Shown here: in pieces, positions 55,114-63,386 of the stretch
Numbering within the stretch: the first letter of the stretch is position 1
How the letters are laid out: each line of letters starts with the position of its first letter
Source of the DNA: Pseudomonas sp. GCEP-101
GTDB taxonomy: Bacteria; Pseudomonadota; Gammaproteobacteria; Pseudomonadales; Pseudomonadaceae
Assembly (NCBI RefSeq): GCF_025133575.1
Contig: NZ_CP104011.1
Location: 1,116,001 to 1,180,000 of the forward strand
Direction: 5' to 3'
Length of the DNA: 64,000 bases
Notes under the pieces: model-generated
Database searches by the model: none
What the model was told of the DNA's origin: nothing
What the model saw: only the letters and a program-made list of their open reading frames with translations
Translations under genes and position numbers: made by a program

Positions 55114-56187
55114 TCATTGCGCGGCCCAGGCGTTGAAGCGCTCTTCCAGCTCCTCGCCGTGGTCGACCCAGAACTCGTCGTCCATCGCCAGGCCCTGGGG
55201 CAGGTTCTGCGTGGAGGTCGGCACCCAGCCGGCGATGTCGGACGGCAGGCGTTCGGCGGCCTGCTTGTTGGTCGGACCATACGCAATGTGCTTCACGTAG
55301 TCGACCTGGGCGTCGGGCTGGTTGGCGAAGGCGATGAAGCGCTTCGCCGCGTCGACGTGCTGCGAGCCCTTGATGATCGCCCAGTAGTCCATGCCGTACA
55401 GGCTGCCCGGCCAGACCAGCTGCAGATTGCGCCCGCTCTTGTAGGCGTCGGCGATGCGCCCGGTGTAGGTGGTGGTCATCACCACGTCACCGGCGGCCAG
55501 CCACTGCGCCGGTTGCGCGCCGGCCTCCCACCACTGCACGTAGGGCTTGATCTGGTTCAGCTTGGCGAAGGCGCGGTCCACGCCGGCCTTGGTGCCCAGT
55601 TCCTTGTACACGTCCGCCGGCTTGACGCCGTCGGCCATCAGGGCGAACTCCAGGTTGTAGATGGCGCGCTTGCGCAGGCCGCGCTTGCCGGGGAATTTCT
55701 GCACGTCCCAGAAATCCGCCCAGGATTGCGGCGCCGGCTTGAGCTTATCGGCGTCGTAGGCGATCGCCACGCCCCACACCAGGGCCGCCGAGCCGCAGTC
55801 CTTGGCAGCATTGGGGATGAGCTGGTCCTTGCCGCCGATCTGCTGCCAGTCCAGCGGCACGAACAATCCCTCATCGCAGCCCCGCGCCAGGTCCGGGCCC
55901 TCGATCTGCACCACGTCCCAGTCGGCATGGCCGGTGTCGGCCATCACCTTGATGCGGGCCATTTCGCCGTTGTACTCGGTCTGCGTCACGCCAACGCCGG
56001 ACTGCCGGCTGAAGGGCTGGAAGAACGCCGCGTCCTGGGCCTTCTGGCCGGCGCCGCCATAGCCGACCACCACCATGTTCTCGGCGGCCTGGACGACGCC
56101 GCCGCACAGCCCGAGGGCGAGCAGCAGCGGCGAGAGGGTGGTCTTGAGGAAGGAACGCGTGCGGCAGGTGTTGCGGTGGACAGTCAT
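55114..56187 (-). CDS. Periplasmic solute-binding protein, PotD/spermidine-like
   Basis: 357 residues. A long signal peptide (Arg-rich start MTVHRNTCRTRSF, hydrophobic core, cleavage near VVQA-AEN). The mature part is a type II binding fold of the polyamine family: VVGYGGAGQKAQDAAFF, DVVQIEGPDLARGCDEGLF and AIIKGSQHVDAAKRFIAF. It would capture a cation or small organic solute for an ABC importer, but no permease or ATPase gene is nearby. Start at 56187 with GGGGG 8 bases upstream. Confidence 0.85.
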   Translation of the reverse strand: MTVHRNTCRTRSFLKTTLSPLLLALGLCGGVVQAAENMVVVGYGGAGQKAQDAAFFQPFSRQSGVGVTQTEYNGEMARIKVMADTGHADWDVVQIEGPDLARGCDEGLFVPLDWQQIGGKDQLIPNAAKDCGSAALVWGVAIAYDADKLKPAPQSWADFWDVQKFPGKRGLRKRAIYNLEFALMADGVKPADVYKELGTKAGVDRAFAKLNQIKPYVQWWEAGAQPAQWLAAGDVVMTTTYTGRIADAYKSGRNLQLVWPGSLYGMDYWAIIKGSQHVDAAKRFIAFANQPDAQVDYVKHIAYGPTNKQAAERLPSDIAGWVPTSTQNLPQGLAMDDEFWVDHGEELEERFNAWAAQ

Positions 56188-56521
56188 CGGGCATACCCCC
56201 GGTCGTAGGTGGCAGCGGGCGCGGCCGCAATGGCCGCACACACGCAGGACGGGCGCGCCGGAACCACGGAGCAAGACAGACAGGGCAGAGATGGATCGAT
56301 TGCCAGCGGGTGAACCCGCCCGGCGAGGGGGGACCGTGCGAAACGGTTCATGCGCCTCTCCTCTTGTAGTTGTTGTGGAGCTCGTCGCGGTGACCCCGGA
56401 GGGTCCCGGGGCGGGATTGAAACTACCCAGTCACCTTTAAAAAAACAAGTTGATTTTTTACTAACGGTAAATTTCTATAGCTACAACTTAAACAACATTT
56501 TCCGCATCAGGAGAAGTCCCC
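56188..56521. promoter_or_regulatory. Divergent control region of the accessory metabolic module
   Basis: 334 bases between the binding-protein gene and the cupin gene. The stretch 56435-56510 is strikingly AT-rich compared with its surroundings. It contains an A-run/T-run inverted repeat (56438-56459) with TTGATT as a possible -35, a TTTAC-N5-GTAAA palindrome (56457-56471) and TATAGC as a possible rightward -10. The spacing between the promoter words is about 20 bases, so the exact promoter is unsure. Confidence 0.6.
56457..56471. promoter_or_regulatory. Candidate operator TTTAC-TAACG-GTAAA
   Basis: Perfect 5-base arms around a 5-base centre, sitting between the candidate -35 and -10 words. 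A bound repressor here would block rightward transcription. The XRE-cupin regulator at 59471 is the obvious candidate to bind it; unproven. Confidence 0.45.
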
Positions 56522-56872
56522 GTGTCCCAGGTCCGTCACTTCCAGCAGGCCGCCTTGCAGTTCCAGTCCTACGGCGGGCAAGACATCGAGCGCGCCGCCA
56601 TCTGCCGGCTGATCGGCCCGGCGGACAGCCAGACCATGGGCGCGGGCCTGGCACGCTTCGACGGCGTGTCCATCGAGTGGACGGTGCTCTACGACGAGCT
56701 GATCGTGGTGCTGGACGGCCACTTCCGGCTGCGCCTGGCCGACCGGGTGATCGACGCCAGGCCGGGCGACGTGATCTGGGTGCCCGAACGCACGCCGCTG
56801 GCCTACGAAGGCGAGCGAGCCACCGTTTTCTACGCGCTCTATCCGGTGGATTGGCAGGCGCGCAACGCCTGA
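56522..56872 (+). CDS. Small cupin-domain protein (EutQ-like)
   Basis: 116 residues, one cupin barrel. ELIVVLDGHFRLRLAD and ARPGDVIWVPERTPLAYEGE correspond to the two cupin motifs as in EutQ/DUF861 proteins; the canonical metal His residues are largely missing. It starts at GTG 56522 with AGGAG 8 bases upstream. First gene of the rightward arm, 72 bases before the flavoprotein gene. It may be an accessory enzyme or binding protein; the role is unknown. Confidence 0.78.
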   Translation: MSQVRHFQQAALQFQSYGGQDIERAAICRLIGPADSQTMGAGLARFDGVSIEWTVLYDELIVVLDGHFRLRLADRVIDARPGDVIWVPERTPLAYEGERATVFYALYPVDWQARNA

Positions 56873-56944
56873 ATTTTCGATCGGCTGCCTACGCCTCGAC
56901 ACCGCACCACCCGCTGCACCACAACAAGAATCCGGAGTTGCCCG

Positions 56945-58894
56945 ATGACCCAGTTTCCCCACCTGTTCAGCCCGCTGCGCATCCGCGGCAAGGTGCTGAA
57001 GAACCGCATCATGTCCACCGGGCACGACACCTCGATGCCCACCGACAACCTGGTCAACGACCAGTTGGTGGCCTACCACACTGCCCGCGCCAAGGGAGGC
57101 GTCGGGCTGATCGTGCTGCAGGTCGCCGGCGTGCACGACAGCGCCCGCTACACCTCCCACGTGCTGATGGCCACCGATGACGCATGCATTCCCGGCTACC
57201 GGCGCATCGCCGAGGCGTGCCATGCCGAAGGCACCGTGGTGCTGTCCCAGGTCTTCCACCCCGGCCGGGAGATCATGGAATCCAGTGACGGCCTGCTGGC
57301 CGTGGCCTATGCGCCATCCGCTTCGCCCAACGAACGCTTCCGGGTGATGCCCCGCGAGCTGAGCCAGGCGATGATCGACGAGATCGTCCAGGGCTACGCC
57401 GACGCCGCGCGCCGCCTGCACCGCGCCGGCATCGACGGCGTGGAAGTGGTCGCCAGCCACGGCTACCTGCCGGCGCAGTTCCTCAACCCGCGGGTGAACC
57501 GCCGCGGCGACGGCTACAACGGCGACCTCGACGCGCGCCTGCGCTTCACCCGCGAAGTGATCGCCGCGGTGCGCGCGGCCACCGACGACGACTTCATCAT
57601 CGGCCTGCGCATCTCCGCCGACGAGCGCGACCCAGAAGGCCTCACCGAGGACGAATCGCTGCAGGCGGTGAAGTCCCTGCAGAACCAGCTGGACTACGTG
57701 CACATCGTCGCCGGCACCTCGGCATCGCTGGGCGGCGCCATTCACATCGTCCCGCCCATGGCCATCGAGGCGGCCTACCTGGCCAGCGAAGCCGGCACCT
57801 TCAAGCGCAGCCTGGAGATCCCGCTGTTCGTCACCGGGCGCATCAACCAGCCGCAGGAGGCGGAGTTGATCGTCGCCCGTGGCCAGGCCGACGTCTGCGG
57901 CATGACCCGCGCGCTGATCTGCGATCCGCAGATGCCGAGCAAGACCGAAAGCGGCCACGTCGAGGACGTGCGCGCCTGCATCGCCTGCAACCAGGCGTGC
58001 ATCGGCCACTTCCACCGGGGCTACCCGATCTCCTGCATCCAGCACCCGGAAACCGGCCGCGAGCTGATCTACGCCGAACGCCAGATGGCCGCCCTGCGCA
58101 AGCGCGTGCTGGTGGTCGGCGGCGGGCCGGCCGGCATGAAGGCCGCCGCCGTGGCGGCCCAGCGCGGCCATGAGGTCACCCTCTGCGAAGCCACCGGCCA
58201 GCTTGGTGGGCAGGTCAACCTTGCCCAGTTGCTGCCGCGCCGCGCGGAGTTCGGCGGCGCCTCCACCAACCTGCAGCGCGAGATGCTGCTGGCCGGCGTC
58301 GACGTGCGCCGCAACACCCGCGTCGACCGCGCGCTGGTCGAGCAGGAGCGCCCCGATGTGGTCATCGTCGCCACCGGCGCCACGCCCTATCGCCCGCCCT
58401 ATGAAGAGGCCGGCGACCTGCAGGTGGTGGACGCCTGGCAGGTGCTGCGCGGCGAGGTAAAGATCGGGCGCTCGGTGCTGGTCACCGACTGGCGCGCCGA
58501 CTGGATCGCCCCCGGCATCGCCGAGCGTCTGGTGCGCGAGGGGCACCAGGTACAGCTGGCGGTGAACGGCACCCATGTCGGCGAAAACCTGCCGCTCTAC
58601 GTGCGCGACCACCTGGCTGGCGAGCTGCACCGCCTGGGCATCGGCATCACCCCCTACGCCCGCCTGTACGGCGTCGACGACAGCACCGTCTACCTGCAGC
58701 ACACCGCCAGCGGCGAGCCGATGCTGGTGGAAGGCATCGACACCCTGGTGCTCTGCCAGGGCCACCAGCCGGTGGACGACCTGGCCGACGAGATCGCCGA
58801 CCTCGCCGAGGTGCGCCGCATCGGCGACTGCCTGGCGCCGCGCACGGCGGAGGAAGCGATCTACGAGGGGCTCAAGGCGGGCTGGGCGATCTGA
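56945..58894 (+). CDS. Old-yellow-enzyme-type flavin / 4Fe-4S / FAD oxidoreductase
   Basis: 649 residues. The N-terminal TIM barrel (about 1-340) binds FMN (FSPLRIRGKVLKNRIMSTGH, VVASHGYLPAQFLNPRVN). CIACNQAC and a later Cys (near 345-362) hold a 4Fe-4S cluster. The C-terminal part binds FAD and NAD(P)H (VVGGGPAGMKAA near 388). This is the layout of 2,4-dienoyl-CoA reductase, trimethylamine dehydrogenase and dimethylglycine demethylase DgcA. A methylated-amine substrate fits the polyamine-type binding protein opposite, but this is inference. Confidence 0.85.
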   Translation: MTQFPHLFSPLRIRGKVLKNRIMSTGHDTSMPTDNLVNDQLVAYHTARAKGGVGLIVLQVAGVHDSARYTSHVLMATDDACIPGYRRIAEACHAEGTVVLSQVFHPGREIMESSDGLLAVAYAPSASPNERFRVMPRELSQAMIDEIVQGYADAARRLHRAGIDGVEVVASHGYLPAQFLNPRVNRRGDGYNGDLDARLRFTREVIAAVRAATDDDFIIGLRISADERDPEGLTEDESLQAVKSLQNQLDYVHIVAGTSASLGGAIHIVPPMAIEAAYLASEAGTFKRSLEIPLFVTGRINQPQEAELIVARGQADVCGMTRALICDPQMPSKTESGHVEDVRACIACNQACIGHFHRGYPISCIQHPETGRELIYAERQMAALRKRVLVVGGGPAGMKAAAVAAQRGHEVTLCEATGQLGGQVNLAQLLPRRAEFGGASTNLQREMLLAGVDVRRNTRVDRALVEQERPDVVIVATGATPYRPPYEEAGDLQVVDAWQVLRGEVKIGRSVLVTDWRADWIAPGIAERLVREGHQVQLAVNGTHVGENLPLYVRDHLAGELHRLGIGITPYARLYGVDDSTVYLQHTASGEPMLVEGIDTLVLCQGHQPVDDLADEIADLAEVRRIGDCLAPRTAEEAIYEGLKAGWAI

Positions 58895-58993
58895 GCCAGG
58901 TTGAATTCTGGGGGGCGGATCAATCTACTCCCAGTGCCCATCAATCAGAATTGGGGTCTAGAATGGCCGCTTTTTTAGCCAACCGTTCAAGCC

Positions 58994-59416
58994 ATGAATC
59001 CAGGTTTCGCCAGACTCGTCGCCAACTACCAGCGCGCCGTACGCCACGCAGTGGCGCTTCTTGAACAATCGGCCATCGCTCGCCCCGCCAGCAATCAAGA
59101 ATGGGCATTTCTCGATATCCCACACCGGGGAGTACTCAAAGACGGCGTGCACTACTTCAAGCATGGTTACGGCTGCGCCGTGCACCTGCCTGACGGAACC
59201 GTGGATTTCGACTTTGGCGCAAAGGGTGAAATCGACGGATTCGACTTCTGGCGCCTAGCCGGTTTCGCGGAGGCAAAGCTACCCAGCTATGGATTTGCCG
59301 ACGAAGACGCCCTCAAGGAGTGTTTCAACCGGGAAGTCGAAGCAGGATCGCTGCATTATTCCGGCTACATCCTCTACTACCTGGCGCCTTTCGAGCCGAA
59401 CCACACGCAGCCATGA
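58994..59416 (+). CDS. Orphan DUF6896-like protein, possible immunity protein
   Basis: 140 residues, soluble. The central block YFKHGYGCAVHLPDGTVDFD then IDGFDFWRL resembles DUF6896, a family often found beside polymorphic toxins. No toxin gene is adjacent. Base composition is visibly lower in GC than the neighbours, suggesting separate transfer. There is no clear ribosome site before ATG 58994; a TAGAAT -10-like word lies just upstream. The family call is from memory of the motif and is moderate. Confidence 0.6.
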   Translation: MNPGFARLVANYQRAVRHAVALLEQSAIARPASNQEWAFLDIPHRGVLKDGVHYFKHGYGCAVHLPDGTVDFDFGAKGEIDGFDFWRLAGFAEAKLPSYGFADEDALKECFNREVEAGSLHYSGYILYYLAPFEPNHTQP

Positions 59417-59470
59417 ATCGGCGCATTGTTTAGAATGCCCGAAGACGACATTCGCCAGGACCCTCGCCGC

Positions 59471-60064
59471 ATGAGCCGCAAAGCCCCGCAGGAAGCCCCC
59501 GCCAACGCCGAAGCGCAGTTCCTTGGCACCCGCATCCGCGGCCTGCGCAAGCGGCGCGGCATGACCCTGGCGGAGCTGGCCGAGCAGAGCGGGCTGACCG
59601 CCGGCTACATCAGCCAGCTGGAACGCAACCTGGCCTACCCGTCGATCCCGGCGCTGTTCAACATCGCCCGCAGCCTGGGCGTGACCATCCAGTGGTTCTT
59701 CGCCAGCGAAGTGCAGGTCGACCCGGCCGACGCCGGCTACGTGGTGCGGCGCAACGCCCGCACCAGCGTGCATTACGAGGACGGCATCGTCGACGAACTG
59801 CTCAGCCCGCAGCCCAGCCGCCAGCTGGAAATCCTCCACTCGCGCTTCCCGCCGGGCGCCTACAGCCAGCAGAGCTACAGCCACGACGGCGAGGAAGCCG
59901 GCTACCTGCTCAGCGGCACGTTCGAGTTGTGGGTGGGCGAGCGCCATTTCGTGCTCAACGAAGGCGACAGCTTCAGCTACTCCAGCCAGGAGCCGCACCG
60001 TTACGGCAATCCCGGCGATGTGGATGCCGTGGTGCTCTGGGTGATCACGCCACCGACGTTCTGA
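59471..60064 (+). CDS. XRE-family transcriptional regulator with C-terminal cupin
   Basis: 197 residues. The helix-turn-helix (about 20-75) contains RGLRKRRGMTLAELAEQSGL and GYISQLERN; the cupin domain (about 115-190) has EEAGYLLSGTFELWVGE and EGDSFSYSSQEPHRYGN. Regulators of this type (PuuR-like) often sense a metabolite of the pathway they control, including polyamines. It probably controls the divergent module at 54268-58894. The start is taken at 59471 (MSRKAPQ); ATG 59435 is in frame but overlaps a TAGAAT promoter-like word. Confidence 0.88.
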   Translation: MSRKAPQEAPANAEAQFLGTRIRGLRKRRGMTLAELAEQSGLTAGYISQLERNLAYPSIPALFNIARSLGVTIQWFFASEVQVDPADAGYVVRRNARTSVHYEDGIVDELLSPQPSRQLEILHSRFPPGAYSQQSYSHDGEEAGYLLSGTFELWVGERHFVLNEGDSFSYSSQEPHRYGNPGDVDAVVLWVITPPTF

Positions 60065-60372
60065 GGCGCAGTTGTAGGAGCGAGCTTGCTCGCGAACGCT
60101 CTTCGGTGGTTTCGGCGCCAAGCGGGTTCGCGAGCAAGCTCGCGCCTACAGTCGGGGTACCGGGAGACTCCAGAGCCTCGCTCTACCCTCACCCCCGCCC
60201 TCTCCCGGAGGGAGAGGGAGCAGATCGGCGCCTGCGCTTAGCACCACCACCCGTCTGCAGCTTTTAAAAGATGCAGTATCCAACTGACTCGGAGCCACCG
60301 CTCACACCGAACGGTCCCCTCTCCCTCCGGGAGAGGGTTAGGGTGAGGGCGAACCGCCGCGCCGAAGCCCGA
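60065..60372. repeat. Intergenic repeat cluster before waaA
   Basis: 308 bases of repeats and no gene. A REP-like element lies at 60074-60149 (arms GTAGGAGCGAGCTTGCTCGC / GCGAGCAAGCTCGCGCCTAC). CCCTCACCC..CTCTCCC elements at 60186-60219 and 60316-60349 face each other as an inverted pair about 96 bases apart. It marks the right edge of the accessory block. Confidence 0.75.
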
Positions 60373-61644
60373 TCAACCCTTGATCAGCCGCCCTAACCCA
60401 TCCAGCAACCGCTCCAGCGCCCCCTGGTTGGCCTTCATCACACCCAATCCCGCCTCGGCCATGCGCGCAGCCGAAGCCGGCTCATCCCACAGCGCCGCCA
60501 CGGCCACCGCCAGCGACGGCGCGTCCGCCACTTCGCGCAGCGCGCCGACCTCGCGCAATTGCGCGGCGATCTCCAGGAAGTTGAACAGGTGCGGGCCAGA
60601 CAGCACCGGCTTGCCCAGCGCCGCCGGCTCTAGCAGGTTGTGCCCGCCGTTGGGCACCAGGCTGCCGCCAACGAAGGCGACATCGGCCAGCGCATAGAGG
60701 AACAGCAACTCGCCCATGGTGTCGCCCAGCAATACCTGAGTGTCGGCGGTTACCAGTTCGCCGGTGGAACGGCGCAGGGTGCGCAAGCCTTCGCGGGTAC
60801 ACAGCTCGGCCATCGGGTTGAAACGTTCCGGATGACGCGGCACCAGAATCAGCAGCGCGCCCGGGTGCTTCTCCAGCAACTGGCGATGCGCGGCGAGGAT
60901 GATTTCGTCTTCGCCGGCGTGGGTGCTGGCGGCGATCCAGATCGGCCGTTGACGGGCCTGCCACTGGTCGCGCAGGTCAGCGGCGCGCGCCAGCAGTTCG
61001 GGGTCGATGGTCAGGTCGAACTTGATCGAGCCGGTCACGCTCACCCGCTCCGGACGCGCGCCGAGCTGGCGGAAGCGCTCGGCCTCGGCTTCGGTCTGCA
61101 CGGCGATCCAGCTCATCTCCTCCAGCATCGGCCGGGTCAGCCCGGCGAAGCGCGCATAGCCGCGCGCCGAACGCTCGGACAGCCGCGCGTTGGCCAGCGC
61201 CACCGCAATGCCGCGCCTGGCGCACTGGTGGATGTGGTTCGGCCACAGCTCGGTTTCCATGATCACGCCCAGCACCGGCCGCGCGCGGTCGAGGAAGCGG
61301 GCCGCCGCCCAGGGCAGGTCGTAGGGCAGGTAGCAGTGCTGGACCTGGTCGCCGAACAGCGCGCGGATGCGCTCGGAGCCGGTCGGCGTCATGCAGGTGA
61401 CGGTGATCGGCAGATCGGGGTGGCGCTGCATCAGCGCGCGGATCATCGGCGCGGCGGCGATGCTCTCGCCCACCGACACCGCATGCACCCAGATGCCGCC
61501 GGGCTTGAGCGCCGGCAGCCCGAGGGCGAAGCGCTCGCCGACGCGCTGGGCATAGGCGGGCGCCTTGCGCGAGCGCAGGAACAGGCGCAGCGCGACCAGC
61601 GGCAGGCCCAGGTGGAACAGCAGGGTATAGAGGGTCCGGTTCAT
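60373..61644 (-). CDS. waaA: 3-deoxy-D-manno-octulosonic acid transferase
   Basis: Adds Kdo to lipid IVA at the inner membrane, the start of the LPS core. 423 residues, a GT-B fold glycosyltransferase. N-terminal membrane segment with LGLPLVALRLFLRSRKAP; GGIWVHAVSVGE near residue 50 holds the catalytic Glu; METELWPN and VPRHPERF are conserved, and PNGGHNLLEPAALGKPV is the C-terminal nucleotide-sugar site. The start MNRTLYTLLF at 61644 matches the family; longer starts run into repeat DNA. Confidence 0.96.
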   Translation of the reverse strand: MNRTLYTLLFHLGLPLVALRLFLRSRKAPAYAQRVGERFALGLPALKPGGIWVHAVSVGESIAAAPMIRALMQRHPDLPITVTCMTPTGSERIRALFGDQVQHCYLPYDLPWAAARFLDRARPVLGVIMETELWPNHIHQCARRGIAVALANARLSERSARGYARFAGLTRPMLEEMSWIAVQTEAEAERFRQLGARPERVSVTGSIKFDLTIDPELLARAADLRDQWQARQRPIWIAASTHAGEDEIILAAHRQLLEKHPGALLILVPRHPERFNPMAELCTREGLRTLRRSTGELVTADTQVLLGDTMGELLFLYALADVAFVGGSLVPNGGHNLLEPAALGKPVLSGPHLFNFLEIAAQLREVGALREVADAPSLAVAVAALWDEPASAARMAEAGLGVMKANQGALERLLDGLGRLIKG

Positions 61645-61709
61645 GGCGGCGGAGAGTAGCAAATTAGCGGGCCGGGTCGCCGCACAATCCTGAGTGCAGC
61701 CGCGTGTCG

Positions 61710-61856
61710 GTAGGAGCGGGCTTGCTCGCGAACCGATTGCTGCCGGCGCGGCCATTGGCACTTTCTGATCGTGTAGGAGCGGATCTCATCCGCGATGGCC
61801 GTGGCACTGCGCCGGGATGGCGGGGCAATCCGGTTCGCGAGCAAGCTCGCTCCTAC
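61710..61856. repeat. Nested REP-like element
   Basis: Outer arms GTAGGAGCGGGCTTGCTCGC (61710) and GCGAGCAAGCTCGCTCCTAC (to 61856) enclose an unpaired arm of the other variant, GTAGGAGCGGATCTCATCCG, at about 61772. One element appears to have inserted into another. Confidence 0.75.
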
Positions 61857-61877
61857 GAAGAGCAGATTGGCACGACG

Positions 61878-62762
61878 TCACACCGGCGATGCAAGGTGTT
61901 CGGCAAAACACTCACCCAACCACTGCGCCGCCGGCCCCAGCGGCTCATCGCGGCGCCAGACCAGTTCCACCACCAGTGGCGGCGGCGTCCAGTCGCTGGC
62001 CAGTTCCACCAGCAGCGGTTGATAGGCCGGGTACTGCGCCACGTGGGTCGGCAGCCAGGCCCAGCCGAGGTCGCGCATCAGCAGTTCGGCCATGGCGTAG
62101 AAGCTGTCGGCGCGCCACACCAGCGGGCTGATCTGCTCGCCGCCGGGGTAGTGGCTGTCCTGCGGGGCCATGAGCAGCTGGCGATGCCGCGCCAATTCGC
62201 GACGGTCGGCATAGTCCAGCTTCGCCAGCTCGTGCCCGGCGCCGCACACGGTCACCATCTCGATGGTGCCCAGGCGCTGGCGCTCCAGCGCCTCCGGCAT
62301 GCCCTCGTGGTGGAACAGCAGACCGAGGTCGGCGCGCCGCTCCAGCAGCTTGCGCGCCACGTCGCCCTGGGCGCCGCTGGCCAGTTGCACTTCCAGGGTG
62401 GGGAATTCCCGCGCCAGCGCCTGCAGGCCGGAGAGCACCGGCTGGTAGGGCATCGCCTCGTCCTGGGCCAGGCGCAGCAACGGTTCGGTGCCGCGCACCA
62501 GCGCCAGCGCTCGGCTTTCCAGGCGCTCGCACTGGCGCAGCACCTCGCGCGCCTCGTCCAGCAGCGCCCTACCCTCGGCGGTCAGCACCGGCTGGCGACC
62601 GCTGCTGCGCTCGAACAGGGTCACGCCCAGGTCGCTCTCCAGTAGCGCGATGGACGAGCTCACCGCCGATTGCACGCGCTGCAACTGCCGCGCGGCCGCC
62701 GAGAAGGAAGATTGATCGGCGACGCTGACGAAGAGTCGCAACTGGTCCAGGTTCCACTGCAT
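61878..62762 (-). CDS. LysR-family transcriptional regulator
   Basis: 294 residues. The N-terminal winged helix has LDQLRLFVSVADQSSFSAAA and VQSAVSSSIALLESDLG; the rest is a periplasmic-binding-like effector domain. The start MQWNLDQL at 62762 has GGAG 8 bases upstream. It is divergent from the SMR efflux gene with 135 bases between, so it may regulate that gene, though LysR proteins often have distant targets. Confidence 0.93.
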   Translation of the reverse strand: MQWNLDQLRLFVSVADQSSFSAAARQLQRVQSAVSSSIALLESDLGVTLFERSSGRQPVLTAEGRALLDEAREVLRQCERLESRALALVRGTEPLLRLAQDEAMPYQPVLSGLQALAREFPTLEVQLASGAQGDVARKLLERRADLGLLFHHEGMPEALERQRLGTIEMVTVCGAGHELAKLDYADRRELARHRQLLMAPQDSHYPGGEQISPLVWRADSFYAMAELLMRDLGWAWLPTHVAQYPAYQPLLVELASDWTPPPLVVELVWRRDEPLGPAAQWLGECFAEHLASPV

Positions 62763-62897
62763 GGCCGTCTCCACAACCTATCTCAATCACAGATAGGTAA
62801 TGACTTTATCCCATCAGCCAGGAGACTAGAATGCCGGCAGAGTCGAACGCAACCCACTCGCCGCCGCGCGGCGCGTCGTTTACGGGGAGGACCTACC

Positions 62898-63230
62898 ATG
62901 CCCGGCTATCTCTACCTCGCCATCGCCATCGTTGCCGAAGTCATCGCCACCGCCTCGCTGAAGTCGGTGAAAGGCCTGTCCACGCCCCTGCCGCTGGCGC
63001 TGGTGATCGTCGGCTACGGCATTTCCTTCTGGATGCTGACCCTGGTGGTGCGCAGCATCCCGGTGGGGATCGCCTACGCCATCTGGGCAGGGCTGGGCAT
63101 CGTGCTGGTCAGCGTGGCGGCGCTGGTGCTCTACCAGCAGAAGCTCGATACCGCCGCCCTGCTCGGCATGGGCCTGATCGTCAGCGGGGTCGTGGTGATC
63201 CAGCTGTTCTCCGGCAACGCCGGCCACTGA
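62898..63230 (+). CDS. Small multidrug resistance (SMR) efflux protein, EmrE-like
   Basis: 110 residues, four TM helices. Glu14 in AIVAEVIATASLK is the proton- and drug-binding residue of the family. YGISFWMLTLVVRSIPVG and AYAIWAGLGIV are SMR signatures. It works as an antiparallel dimer exporting quaternary cations in exchange for protons. The position (after waaA and a LysR gene) matches EmrE of P. aeruginosa (PA4990) as I recall. The ribosome site GGGGAGG lies 7 bases before the ATG. Confidence 0.93.
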   Translation: MPGYLYLAIAIVAEVIATASLKSVKGLSTPLPLALVIVGYGISFWMLTLVVRSIPVGIAYAIWAGLGIVLVSVAALVLYQQKLDTAALLGMGLIVSGVVVIQLFSGNAGH

Positions 63231-63246
63231 CCAGCGCCCTCTCCCT

Positions 63247-63314
63247 GCAGGAGCGAGCTTGCTCGCGAACCAGCCCCCGCAGCGGACGGTGTTCGCGAGC
63301 AAGCTCGCTCCTAC
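63247..63314. repeat. REP-like inverted repeat, GCTTGCTCGCG variant
   Basis: Arms GCAGGAGCGAGCTTGCTCGC and GCGAGCAAGCTCGCTCCTAC. The first arm has C where others have T. Confidence 0.85.
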
Positions 63315-63386
63315 AGCTGCCGGCAGACGTTTGCCGCGACTGACAGGCGTTATACTGCGCGCTTCGTTTTCCCTCGAGGCGCTTTC

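Noticed and set aside
56507..58765. A 752-codon minus-strand frame opposite the cupin and oxidoreductase genes
   Set aside because: The plus strand encodes recognisable cofactor motifs; the reverse frame has none.
60186..60349. Insertion-sequence ends from the facing CCCTCACCC/CCCTCTCCC repeats
   Set aside because: The DNA between is only about 96 bases with no transposase, and the same motif occurs singly elsewhere, so it is an intergenic repeat.
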